Assembly (NCBI RefSeq): GCF_900239495.1 | Contig: NZ_OENE01000035.1 | Coordinates: forward strand, 99,509-163,508 | Direction of reading: 5' to 3' | Origin: Tenacibaculum finnmarkense genomovar ulcerans | Lineage (GTDB): Bacteria; Bacteroidota; Bacteroidia; Flavobacteriales; Flavobacteriaceae | Length of the DNA stretch: 64,000 nt | In this document: one piece after another, positions 43,332 through 51,156 of the stretch | Position numbering within the stretch: the first letter of the stretch is position 1 | Layout of the letters: the number at the start of each line of letters is the position of its first letter | Translations under genes and position numbers: made by a program | The notes under the pieces: model-generated | What the model was told of the DNA's origin: nothing | The model's input: only the letters and a program-made list of their open reading frames with translations | The model's database searches: none

Positions 43332-44285
43332 ATGAGTTTTTTTAAGAAAATTTTCTCAAGAGAGAAGAAAGAAACATTAGACAAAGGACTAGAAAAAACA
43401 AAAACAAGTTTTTTCTCTAAATTATCTAAAGCCGTTGCAGGAAAAACAAAAGTCGATGCTGCTGTTTTAGATAATTTAGAAGAAATATTAGTTTCTTCGG
43501 ATGTTGGTGTAGCTACTACATTGAAAATTATTGATAGAATTGAAGCTCGAGTTGCTAGAGATAAATACGTGGGAACTGATGAATTAAACCAAATTCTTAG
43601 AGATGAGATTGCGGGTTTACTTTCTGAAACAAACACGAAAGATGCTACCGAATTTACCGTTCCTACCAATAATAAACCGCATGTAATAATGGTGGTTGGT
43701 GTAAATGGTGTTGGTAAAACAACTACGATTGGTAAGTTAGCATCGCAGTTTAAAAAGCAAGGCTTGAGTGTTGTTTTAGGAGCTGCTGATACTTTTAGAG
43801 CCGCAGCAATTGACCAATTACAGGTTTGGGCAGATAGAACTGATGTGCCAATTGTACGTCAAGAAATGGGGTCTGACCCTGCGTCTGTGGCGTTTGATAC
43901 GGTTACCTCTGGTATTAATCAAAATGCCGATGTTATTATTATTGATACCGCTGGTCGTTTACATAATAAGGTTAATTTAATGAATGAATTAACGAAGATT
44001 AAACGTGTAATGCAAAAAGTAATACCCAATGCACCGCATGAAGTATTGTTAGTTTTAGACGGGTCAACAGGGCAAAATGCTTTTGAACAAGCAAAGCAAT
44101 TTACCAAAGCTACAGAAGTTACTTCGTTAGCAGTTACCAAGTTAGATGGAACCGCAAAAGGTGGTGTTGTTATTGGTATTTCTGATCAGTTTCAGATTCC
44201 TGTAAAATATATTGGTGTTGGTGAAGCAATTGATGATTTACAAGTATTTAATAAACATGAATTTGTAGATTCTTTCTTTAAATAA
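43332..44285 (+). CDS. ftsY: Signal recognition particle receptor FtsY
   Basis: A 317-residue SRP GTPase docking ribosome-nascent-chain complexes at the membrane. The short N-domain starts MSFFKKIFSREKKETLDKGL; the long acidic A-domain of E. coli is absent, as is usual in this phylum. NG-domain motifs are G1 GVNGVGKTTTIGKLA, DTFRAAAIDQLQVWA, IIDTAGRLHNKVNLM, TKLDGTAKGG and YIGVGEAIDDLQVF. The gene is separated from the DUF4295 gene by a terminator and about 140 bases, so it probably has its own promoter. Confidence 0.98.
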   Translation: MSFFKKIFSREKKETLDKGLEKTKTSFFSKLSKAVAGKTKVDAAVLDNLEEILVSSDVGVATTLKIIDRIEARVARDKYVGTDELNQILRDEIAGLLSETNTKDATEFTVPTNNKPHVIMVVGVNGVGKTTTIGKLASQFKKQGLSVVLGAADTFRAAAIDQLQVWADRTDVPIVRQEMGSDPASVAFDTVTSGINQNADVIIIDTAGRLHNKVNLMNELTKIKRVMQKVIPNAPHEVLLVLDGSTGQNAFEQAKQFTKATEVTSLAVTKLDGTAKGGVVIGISDQFQIPVKYIGVGEAIDDLQVFNKHEFVDSFFK

Positions 44286-44320
44286 GAAATTTTAAACATA
44301 TTTTTAAAATTATAAATATA

Positions 44321-44347
44321 AAAAAACTCCCAATTTGGGAGTTTTTT
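44321..44347. terminator. Bidirectional terminator after ftsY
   Basis: AAAAAACTCCCA (44321-44332) pairs perfectly with TGGGAGTTTTTT (44336-44347), with a 3-nt loop. It sits between ftsY and the converging gene that ends at 44365. Confidence 0.9.
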
Positions 44348-44364
44348 GTGTTTTACTGAAAAAA

Positions 44365-45558
44365 TTAATAACGAATTAAAGTCTTAAATGTATAATTTAA
44401 TTTATAGATATTTAAGTTATCGTCAAAGGCATTTTTTACTTCCAATAATTTATTTTCAAGATCAATTGTTTTAGCGTCTATTTTAGTTGCATCACCAATA
44501 TTTTTACTTTTTTGTAAAACTTTTTTAAGTTCAAGTTGATAAATGGTAAATGTAGAGGCGTATTCTTTACTCAAAGATTCAATTTCATCTCTAATAAATT
44601 TTGCCTGATTTAACGCATAATTTGGATAAATTAATTTATTATCGGTTAAATGAGCGCTGTAAGAAAAAGGTTTTAAATTGATTATTTGCGCTACCTTTTG
44701 CTGTACAATAGTGTTTGTATAATACCTGTTTATTAACTGTGTTAAAGACGTTTTTTTGTCTTTTTCTGATATCATATTAGGGCTTAACGTGTTTGAGCGT
44801 TCGGTGGTATATTGGGTTAATAATAATACCAATCCTTTTTTTCTGATATCTAAGGTTCTTAAATTTTGCTCAAAATTAACTTGACATTTTGCCAAACCTT
44901 GATAATGTTCTAAATATACTTTTAATGATTTTTTTAGTTCAACAATATGATTTATAGATACATTTTTATCTTTTATAGCGTTTCCGATTACTAAATCGAC
45001 AATAGATTTAATCGAATTAACAATGGGCATTGCGCTACTTATTGTTTTAGTTATCGGCGATTTTATGATATTATCAACAAAAAGTAAAAACTTTGATTTT
45101 TTAATTCCATTGATTTTACTTTTTCCTTTAAAGATGTTTTTTTCGATAATTGTAGCAATTTGATTCGATAATGAAAAACCTAATTCCACATTTTCAGGAT
45201 TGTTTAAACTTGATATTTTAGTCAGATAATCGCTTGTTGCATCTAATTGTTTTATGGCATTTAAACTTGCGTTTGCTGCAAAAACAAAATCAGTGGTATT
45301 GACTATTTTTTTTCTTCGTTGTTGCAGCTGTTTTTTTAAACTAAAAAGCTCGGCATCGGTTAAACTTTTAATTTTTCGATTGTTAGACTCCATCAGTTCT
45401 TCAAAATTTTCAACTTTTAAAACAATGGTATCTAATTTTTCTTTGGTGTTTAATAAATTAAAATAGTTTTTGTAAATAATATTGATCGAGTCTTTTAGGG
45501 TTTGTCCGCTTGCATTTGAAGACAAAATGATAATAAAAATAAAGAATGCTTTTTTCAT
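44365..45558 (-). CDS. Exported helical protein of unknown function
   Basis: The start at 45558 (MKKAFFIFIIILSSNASGQT, signal peptide) gives 397 residues; an open frame extends 53 codons further upstream through repeat-containing DNA and is not plausible coding sequence. The mature part is rich in Lys, Ile, Leu and Asn, with long predicted helices (ELFSLKKQLQQRRKKIVNTT, IRDEIESLSKEYASTFTIYQ, LELKKVLQKS, TIDLENKLLEVKNAFD), suggesting a coiled-coil bundle in the periplasm. No family is recognised. It stands alone between ftsY and rimO, in opposite orientation to both. Confidence 0.7.
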   Translation of the reverse strand: MKKAFFIFIIILSSNASGQTLKDSINIIYKNYFNLLNTKEKLDTIVLKVENFEELMESNNRKIKSLTDAELFSLKKQLQQRRKKIVNTTDFVFAANASLNAIKQLDATSDYLTKISSLNNPENVELGFSLSNQIATIIEKNIFKGKSKINGIKKSKFLLFVDNIIKSPITKTISSAMPIVNSIKSIVDLVIGNAIKDKNVSINHIVELKKSLKVYLEHYQGLAKCQVNFEQNLRTLDIRKKGLVLLLTQYTTERSNTLSPNMISEKDKKTSLTQLINRYYTNTIVQQKVAQIINLKPFSYSAHLTDNKLIYPNYALNQAKFIRDEIESLSKEYASTFTIYQLELKKVLQKSKNIGDATKIDAKTIDLENKLLEVKNAFDDNLNIYKLNYTFKTLIRY

Positions 45559-45624
45559 GCTGTTTAATAGTTGCTGTTTCAGAATTGTGTATAAAGCCGC
45601 GAATTTACAAAAATGAAATATAAA

Positions 45625-45653
45625 CGTCATGCTGAAATAAACTCTCGTTGACC
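45625..45653. repeat. Partial copy of the CGTCA...TGACG element
   Basis: CGTCATGCTGAAATAAACTC followed by TCGTTGACC shares the left-end CGTCATGCTGAA with the element at 32205; the right half is mostly lost. Confidence 0.5.
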
Positions 45654-45750
45654 GATGCGATTTCTTAATTTTTATGTGATAAATTTTTTCAGATGAAATT
45701 GAAACAGGTATAAACAAAGTAATCGAATAGTTTAAAATTAGTACAAATGC

Positions 45751-45843
45751 CTAGCCCCGATTGTAGCAATTGTTTGAGCTCTTTTTTGTTTTTTTCTTTT
45801 AAAAAAATAAAAAAAGCGAGTGCGGAAAGCGGGAAATTGCTTC
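45751..45843 (+). repeat. Dispersed 90-bp hairpin element, copy A
   Basis: Starts CTAGCCCCGATTGTAGCAAT, continues TGTTTGAGCTCTTTTTT, an A-rich arm ending AAGCGAGTGCGGAAAGCGGG and closes with AAATTGCTTC. The central CTCTTTTTT...AAAAAAAGCGAG parts can form a hairpin. The reverse complement matches copy B at 55762-55847 over its whole length. This class of element is common in flavobacterial intergenic DNA. Confidence 0.8.
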
Positions 45844-45977
45844 AAAAAATTTTTATAGCAGAAAAACAGCAAATCGAATGCAGGTTTCTTTAATTTTTTA
45901 ATAACCGCTACAATTAGTAGTGATTAAAGTTCTATTTACTTATAAAAAAACAGGCTGTAAAATCTTTTTTTAAACAG

Positions 45978-45985
45978 TATCTTTG
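45978..45985 (+). promoter_or_regulatory. -7 element of rimO
   Basis: TATCTTTG matches TAnnTTTG, 23 bases before the start codon. No clear TTG upstream. Confidence 0.45.
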
Positions 45986-46008
45986 CAACCTAAAATTTTT
46001 ATAGCACA

Positions 46009-47370
46009 ATGCGCACAAAATCACCAAAGCAGAATAAAATCAACGTAGTAACCTTAGGATGTTCTAAAAACATTTACGATAGTGAAATTTTAATGGGACA
46101 ATTAAAAGCCAATGGTAAAAACGTAGTTCATGAAGATAAAGATGATGATGGTAATATTGTAGTTATCAATACCTGCGGTTTTATCGGAAAAGCCAAAGAA
46201 GAAAGTATTGATACCATTTTGCATTACGCACAACGTAAAGAAGCGGGTGAAATAGATAAAGTTTTTGTTTCAGGATGTTTAAGCGAGCGCTATAAACCCG
46301 ATTTAGAAAACGAAATTAAAAATGTAGATCAATATTTTGGAACCCACGAATTACCTGAATTATTAAAGGTTTTAGAGGCGGATTATAAGCATGAATTAAT
46401 CGGAGAGCGTTTAACAACGACGCCAAAACATTACGCATATTTAAAAATTGCCGAAGGTTGCGACCGCCCATGTTCATTTTGTGCAATTCCTTTAATGCGA
46501 GGAAAACACAAATCGACACCGATTGAAGATATTGTTATTGAAGCGACCAAATTAGCTAAAAAAGGGATCAAAGAATTGATGTTAATCGCGCAAGATTTAA
46601 CCTATTATGGGTTGGATATTTATAAAAAACGTGCCTTAGCCGATTTATTAAAAGAGCTGGTAAAAGTTGATGGAATTGAATGGATTCGTTTGCATTATGC
46701 CTTTCCTTCAGGTTTTCCGATGGATGTTTTAGAGGTAATGAAAAATGAGCCAAAGGTTTGTAATTATTTAGATATTCCGCTGCAACATATTAATACGGAA
46801 ATTTTAAAATCGATGAAACGTGGAACAACTCACGAAAAAACAACTGCTTTAATTCATAAGTTTAGAGAAGCGGTGCCAAAAATGGCAATTAGAACTACTT
46901 TAATTGTTGGATATCCTGGTGAAACAGAGGAACAATTTGAAGAATTAAAAGCATGGGTTGAAGAAATGCGTTTCGAAAGAATGGGAGCTTTTGAATATTC
47001 TCATGAAGAAAATACAGGTGCTTTTGTTTTAGAAGATGATGTTCCTGCGGATGTAAAATTCCGAAGAGTAAATGAAATAATGGAAGTGCAAGGGCAAATT
47101 TCTTGGGAATTAAACCAGGCAAAAATTGGTAAAACCTACCGTTGTTTATTCGACAGAAAAGATGGTGAATATTTTTACGGGCGTACTGAATACGATTCGC
47201 CAGATGTTGATAATGATGTAATTGTAGATGCGACCAAACATTATATTAAATTAGGAGAATTTATCGATATTAAAATTGATGAAGCGGGTGATTTTGACTT
47301 ATACGGAACTCCGCTTGTAAAGCAAGAAAAGCCAACAAGTTTAAATCAGCGTAAGAAAATAAATCATTAA
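46009..47370 (+). CDS. rimO: Ribosomal protein S12 methylthiotransferase RimO
   Basis: A 453-residue radical-SAM methylthiotransferase that modifies an Asp of S12. The UPF0004 domain has VTLGCSKNIYDSE, INTCGFIGKAKEES and SGCLSERY. The radical-SAM cluster motif is C151-DRP-C155-SF-C158, followed by AIPLMRGKHKS, then LMLIAQDLTYYG, LHYAFPSGFP, LDIPLQHINTEILKSMKRG and RTTLIVGYPGETEEQFEEL. A TRAM domain ends it. CSKN and DLTYYG place it in RimO rather than MiaB or MtaB. It is followed by a terminator, which separates it from the Hsp70-type operon. Confidence 0.96.
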   Translation: MRTKSPKQNKINVVTLGCSKNIYDSEILMGQLKANGKNVVHEDKDDDGNIVVINTCGFIGKAKEESIDTILHYAQRKEAGEIDKVFVSGCLSERYKPDLENEIKNVDQYFGTHELPELLKVLEADYKHELIGERLTTTPKHYAYLKIAEGCDRPCSFCAIPLMRGKHKSTPIEDIVIEATKLAKKGIKELMLIAQDLTYYGLDIYKKRALADLLKELVKVDGIEWIRLHYAFPSGFPMDVLEVMKNEPKVCNYLDIPLQHINTEILKSMKRGTTHEKTTALIHKFREAVPKMAIRTTLIVGYPGETEEQFEELKAWVEEMRFERMGAFEYSHEENTGAFVLEDDVPADVKFRRVNEIMEVQGQISWELNQAKIGKTYRCLFDRKDGEYFYGRTEYDSPDVDNDVIVDATKHYIKLGEFIDIKIDEAGDFDLYGTPLVKQEKPTSLNQRKKINH

Positions 47371-47433
47371 ATAAATTATTTTTTGAAAGATTTATAAAGA
47401 TTTTGAAATTTTTTTGAAGAGATAAAAATTATA

Positions 47434-47462
47434 AAAACCCTGCTTTTAGCGGGGTTTTTTTA
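47434..47462 (+). terminator. Terminator after rimO
   Basis: AAAACCCTGC and GCGGGGTTTT form a 10-bp stem with one G-U pair and a T tract. It isolates the downstream operon from rimO read-through. Confidence 0.8.
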
Positions 47463-47539
47463 GTTTAAAATATTGCTCTAAAAAAATGTTTATGTTTCAA
47501 TTAAATGAAATTGATTTTAAAAATGATGCTTAAAAATAG

Positions 47540-47567
47540 TTGTAAATTATCATAAATCTTATATTTG
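47540..47567 (+). promoter_or_regulatory. Consensus promoter of the Hsp70/helicase operon
   Basis: TTG (47540-47542), a 17-base spacer and TATATTTG (47560-47567) match the Bacteroidota promoter closely. The leader is about 80 bases and strikingly A-rich just before the ATG. Confidence 0.65.
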
Positions 47568-47652
47568 AAGGAGTATATATTTATTAAAAAAATATATAGT
47601 TCCTTATTTATAAGAAGAATAAATCAAAAAAAAGAAAAAGAAAAAAAGTGTT

Positions 47653-50013
47653 ATGAGTGATATAATAATTTATCCTATAAATGAAAATTTAGATGGAGAT
47701 AAAAACATTTCTAATGAAAAGAAATGTTTTGGAATAGATTTAGGTACTACGACAACATTAATGTGTTATGTAGATTCAAAATATGTTGATTTAAAGAAAG
47801 ATACGAACCTTCCTATTCAGTTTATAAAAGTAAAACAACAAAGTCCGTTTGAGTTTGACCAAACGATTGAAAGCGAGAAAGTCGCTTCTATTGTAGCAAT
47901 TTATAATGGGAATCCCTATGTAGGACAAAATTTAGATCATTTAAAAGGTCATGCCGGTTTTGAGTACAAGAAAAATTTATTTTATCATTGGAAATTAGAA
48001 TTAGGAATAGATCATCATCCTATGTATCCGAATGCGATAAGTGAGAAATTGAATATGCCTTATAAAATTGCAGGAGGTATTTTAAATTATATCCGAAAAT
48101 CTCGATTTCAAAATACGCCTTTAGGCAATACAATAATTACTGTACCAGCTTCTTTTCAAGCAAATCAGCGTAAAGATGTTTTAAGAGCAGCTGAAATGGC
48201 TAAAATTGAAACTGCAAAAAATATGCTTATTGATGAGCCTAATGCAGCTTTTTTGGGGTATTTTAATAGATTACCTACGGAAGAAAAGGTTGAATGGGCT
48301 AAAAAGGTAAAGAATAAAAATGTTTTAGTTGTCGATTTTGGTGGAGGAACTTTAGATTTATCTATTTTAAATGTAGATTTTAAAAAAGAAAAAGGAATAA
48401 TTATAAGTAACAGAGCAATATCTCGATATAATGATTTAGGAGGGAAAGATATTGATACTTTAATTGCAGAAGAATTTTTAGTTCCGAAATTAAAAAAAAT
48501 ATTAGAAAATTTTGAAGCTACCGATAGTATTGATATTAAGAATATTATACTTGCTCAGTTGGCGTTAATTGGAGAGGGATTAAAAATTGGGCTTTCAAAT
48601 AAATTAAGCTTAAAATCAGTAGATAAAGACGTTAGTACTATTGATATTGAAAATGTTAGTTATACGCATGTAAATAGTGTAATAACGTATAAAAAAACGC
48701 AATATGATTTAGGAGATGTTACCATAACAGCCAATGAATTTAAAAATTTGTTCATTAAATTATTCAGAGGAAAAACATACTCTTTTAAATATTTTGATAA
48801 AACAGTAACAACAATAAGTAGTTCAATTTCTGATATCATAGAAAAATCAGAATTAGGATTAGATGAGGTAGATTATGTTTTGTATGTTGGCGGTAGTAGT
48901 TTTAATCCATTTTTACAGTCGTTTTGTAGTGAGAAATTATCAAATAGTAAAGCGCTAACGTCTCATGAGCCAGATAAATTGGTAGCTGAAGGAGCTGCAG
49001 TATATTCTTATTTTTTAAATATGCACAATATTTCTTTAATAAGCCCAATAACAAGTGATACTATTGGTGTTGTTCTTAAAGATAATAGATTTTTCCCAAT
49101 TTTAGAACGTGGTCAATCTTTACCTCAAAAAATATCTATTCCTGATTTTCGACTTCAAAGTAATTTAAATCAAAAAATTGTTTTACCTGTTTGTATCAAT
49201 AGTGTTGATTTTCCAATAGGAGAAATACGTTCAACTTTAAATTCTTTTTATGATATGGATAGTGTTGTAAGAATAGACGCAGAAGTAACCATTGATAAGG
49301 TTTTTAAAATGAAAGTATATGTTAATGATGATATTATTGGAAATGCAGAATTTGATAATCCTTATGGAGTAGGGAAATTAACAGAGGAAGAACGACTAGT
49401 CTATGATTTAAAAAAAGAGTTAAATCAAGCGAAATTAGCGAAGAATTTTAAAGGAGAGAAAGAGTTGTTAAAAAATCTAATTTGGAAATATAGTGATGTT
49501 AAAAACTATCATGGAGTTGTTGAAACTTCGGAAGAATATTTAAAACGTTTTGATGACCAAGATGAATCCGTTTTAAATATGCTTTATATTGGTAATAGGA
49601 AAATAGGACGAAAAGAAGCTGCTAAAAAGGCTTTAAAAAAAGGGGTAGATTTAAATCCAGAAGCTGCTTATTTACAGTATAATTATTCTATTTTTTTAAG
49701 CGATAATGATGATGACGATGAGGCATTAATTCATCTAGAAAGTTTAGATGATAATATTAAAAAGGATATGGATATAACGTGTAGAATACTTATTTTAAAA
49801 AATAATTTAGGTGAAGATGTTCAAGAAGAAGCGCTTTTATTAGTTCATAAATATAAAGAATCACCTCAAGATTTCACAGGCTTTGGTAAAAAGAATTTAT
49901 TAAAAAGTATTTTTAATATTGTAGGAGAACCTTATGCCTATGTGAGTCCTAAAAAACTTAGAAAAAATGAAGATCAGAAAAATTATTTAGACACTAATAA
50001 CTTACCATTTTAA
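47653..50013 (+). CDS. Hsp70-like ATPase with C-terminal TPR-like region
   Basis: A 786-residue protein. The actin/Hsp70 ATPase fold is clear: phosphate-1 GIDLGTTTT at residues 27-35, NTIITVPASFQANQRKDVLR, DEPNAAFLGYF, phosphate-2 VVDFGGGTLDLSI (Asp228), the NDLGGKDIDTLI motif and the adenosine motif YVGGSSFNPFLQ (G413-G414). The DnaK substrate-binding domain is reduced (DTIGVVLKDNRFFPILERGQ). A helical TPR-like region follows from about residue 580 (AKNFKGEKELLKNLIWKY, KKALKKGVDLNPEAAYLQYN). It diverges from housekeeping DnaK and lacks its acidic C-terminus. It is the first gene of a three-gene operon, 5 bases before the helicase. Substrate and role unknown. Confidence 0.88.
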   Translation: MSDIIIYPINENLDGDKNISNEKKCFGIDLGTTTTLMCYVDSKYVDLKKDTNLPIQFIKVKQQSPFEFDQTIESEKVASIVAIYNGNPYVGQNLDHLKGHAGFEYKKNLFYHWKLELGIDHHPMYPNAISEKLNMPYKIAGGILNYIRKSRFQNTPLGNTIITVPASFQANQRKDVLRAAEMAKIETAKNMLIDEPNAAFLGYFNRLPTEEKVEWAKKVKNKNVLVVDFGGGTLDLSILNVDFKKEKGIIISNRAISRYNDLGGKDIDTLIAEEFLVPKLKKILENFEATDSIDIKNIILAQLALIGEGLKIGLSNKLSLKSVDKDVSTIDIENVSYTHVNSVITYKKTQYDLGDVTITANEFKNLFIKLFRGKTYSFKYFDKTVTTISSSISDIIEKSELGLDEVDYVLYVGGSSFNPFLQSFCSEKLSNSKALTSHEPDKLVAEGAAVYSYFLNMHNISLISPITSDTIGVVLKDNRFFPILERGQSLPQKISIPDFRLQSNLNQKIVLPVCINSVDFPIGEIRSTLNSFYDMDSVVRIDAEVTIDKVFKMKVYVNDDIIGNAEFDNPYGVGKLTEEERLVYDLKKELNQAKLAKNFKGEKELLKNLIWKYSDVKNYHGVVETSEEYLKRFDDQDESVLNMLYIGNRKIGRKEAAKKALKKGVDLNPEAAYLQYNYSIFLSDNDDDDEALIHLESLDDNIKKDMDITCRILILKNNLGEDVQEEALLLVHKYKESPQDFTGFGKKNLLKSIFNIVGEPYAYVSPKKLRKNEDQKNYLDTNNLPF

Positions 50014-50018
50014 AAGCT

Positions 50019-51143
50019 ATGTTAATACCATATAATCAATTATCGAATGAACAAAAAGGAGTAATTAGAAGCGTTTCTCGTGAAACAGGTAATTTATTTG
50101 TAGAAGGTCCTCCAGGTTCTGGTAAAACTTTAATCAGTTTATATACATTAGGTGATATTGTTAAAAAGGAAAACATTAGACCTTTATTATTGATGTATAA
50201 TCATAGTTTGTATGGCTATTTATCATCTGAGTTAAGTGAATTAGGAATTCGGGATAATATAACATTAGCAACGAAAGATACGTTTTTTTGGAATCTCGCT
50301 AGAGAGCATGATATTAAACCACCAAATTATGATGCACGATATGGTGAAAAGTATGAGTTTGTACTTAGGGAGTTAAGTGCTATTGCTATGGATAAGCAAC
50401 ATGATATTACTGTTATTGATGAAATCCAAGACTTAATGATTGAAGAGTGGGAGGTTCTTAAGAAAATATCGAAAAGAATACTAACTTTAGGTGATTTTAA
50501 TCAGGGGATTTATAAAACGAATTTAACTAGGGATAAAATTAAGGATTATGGTGTGTTTGAATCGCTGTCTGTTATATATAGATTTCATAAAAATATCGCT
50601 AAATTAGCTAGTTATTTTTCAGAAAATAAAGAAGATATAGTCGGTAAAGTCGATGGAGACTCTCAAACTCAACCCGAACTTATAGATGTTAAAAGAAGTG
50701 AGGATTTTAGTAAAGTAGCTGAAATTTTAAAGCAAATTAAAAGCTATAGAAAATCGATTGGTGTTATTAGCCCAAATATTTCTCGATTAAAACAGCTAAA
50801 CGAATACTTAAAAAACAATGGCATTGAAAATAACTATTATCCTTCAACAAAAGATTTAAGAACCCATGATTTTACATCAACAATACCGTTATTAATTTCT
50901 AGTCATAGTTCAAAAGGTTTAGAGTTTGAAAGTGTTATTTTATTTGGTTTTGATAAAGGAAGTGGAGCTATATATCATTTAGAACGTGAAAACAAGTTAA
51001 ATAATATCATTTATGTTAGTATGACCAGAACAAATAACCATCTTTATATTGTAAGAACAGAGGATACTATTCAAGAATTAAAAAATTTAACAGTAGACAA
51101 GGAAGTTGAAAAGATAGAGATGTCAATTGATGATATTTTTTAA
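50019..51143 (+). CDS. Compact UvrD-type superfamily 1 helicase/ATPase
   Basis: 374 residues. Motifs in order: Q-motif region (LSNEQKGVIRSVSRETGN), Walker A EGPPGSGKT (Lys36), LYNHSLYG-like motif Ia, Walker B/DExQD at D134-E-I-Q-D138, motif III LTLGDFNQGIYK, motif IV region VIYRFHKNIAKLA, motif V SSHSSKGLEFESVILFGFDK and motif VI YVSMTRTNNHLYIV. All SF1A motifs are present, but the 1B and 2B subdomains of UvrD/Rep (about 700 residues) are missing, so it is nearly a minimal motor. No nuclease domain is attached. It is packed between the Hsp70-like gene and the 599-residue gene, so all three are probably co-expressed. Confidence 0.88.
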   Translation: MLIPYNQLSNEQKGVIRSVSRETGNLFVEGPPGSGKTLISLYTLGDIVKKENIRPLLLMYNHSLYGYLSSELSELGIRDNITLATKDTFFWNLAREHDIKPPNYDARYGEKYEFVLRELSAIAMDKQHDITVIDEIQDLMIEEWEVLKKISKRILTLGDFNQGIYKTNLTRDKIKDYGVFESLSVIYRFHKNIAKLASYFSENKEDIVGKVDGDSQTQPELIDVKRSEDFSKVAEILKQIKSYRKSIGVISPNISRLKQLNEYLKNNGIENNYYPSTKDLRTHDFTSTIPLLISSHSSKGLEFESVILFGFDKGSGAIYHLERENKLNNIIYVSMTRTNNHLYIVRTEDTIQELKNLTVDKEVEKIEMSIDDIF

Positions 51144-51156
51144 AGTTAAAAAAATT

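Larger units (their letters stand above)
45559..46008. other. Divergent intergenic region, 450 bases, with repeats
   Basis: It contains a CGTCATGCTGAA fragment of the palindromic element (45625-45653), copy A of the 90-bp hairpin element (45751-45843), and a -7 element before rimO. No gene is supported in it. Confidence 0.65.

Noticed and set aside
43307..43669. 120-residue minus-strand reading frame opposite ftsY
   Set aside because: Antisense shadow of the ftsY N-terminal region with no start context or family pattern.
45559..45717. Extended 5' end of the exported helical protein (53 more codons)
   Set aside because: The extension runs through a palindromic repeat fragment and precedes a clear signal peptide at 45558.
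47653..50013. Housekeeping dnaK
   Set aside because: The tail is TPR-like, the substrate-binding domain is reduced, the typical acidic DnaK end is absent, and there is no dnaJ or grpE nearby.
50019..51143. Truncated uvrD pseudogene
   Set aside because: All SF1 motifs from Walker A to motif VI are present in order in one open frame, so it is compact rather than truncated.
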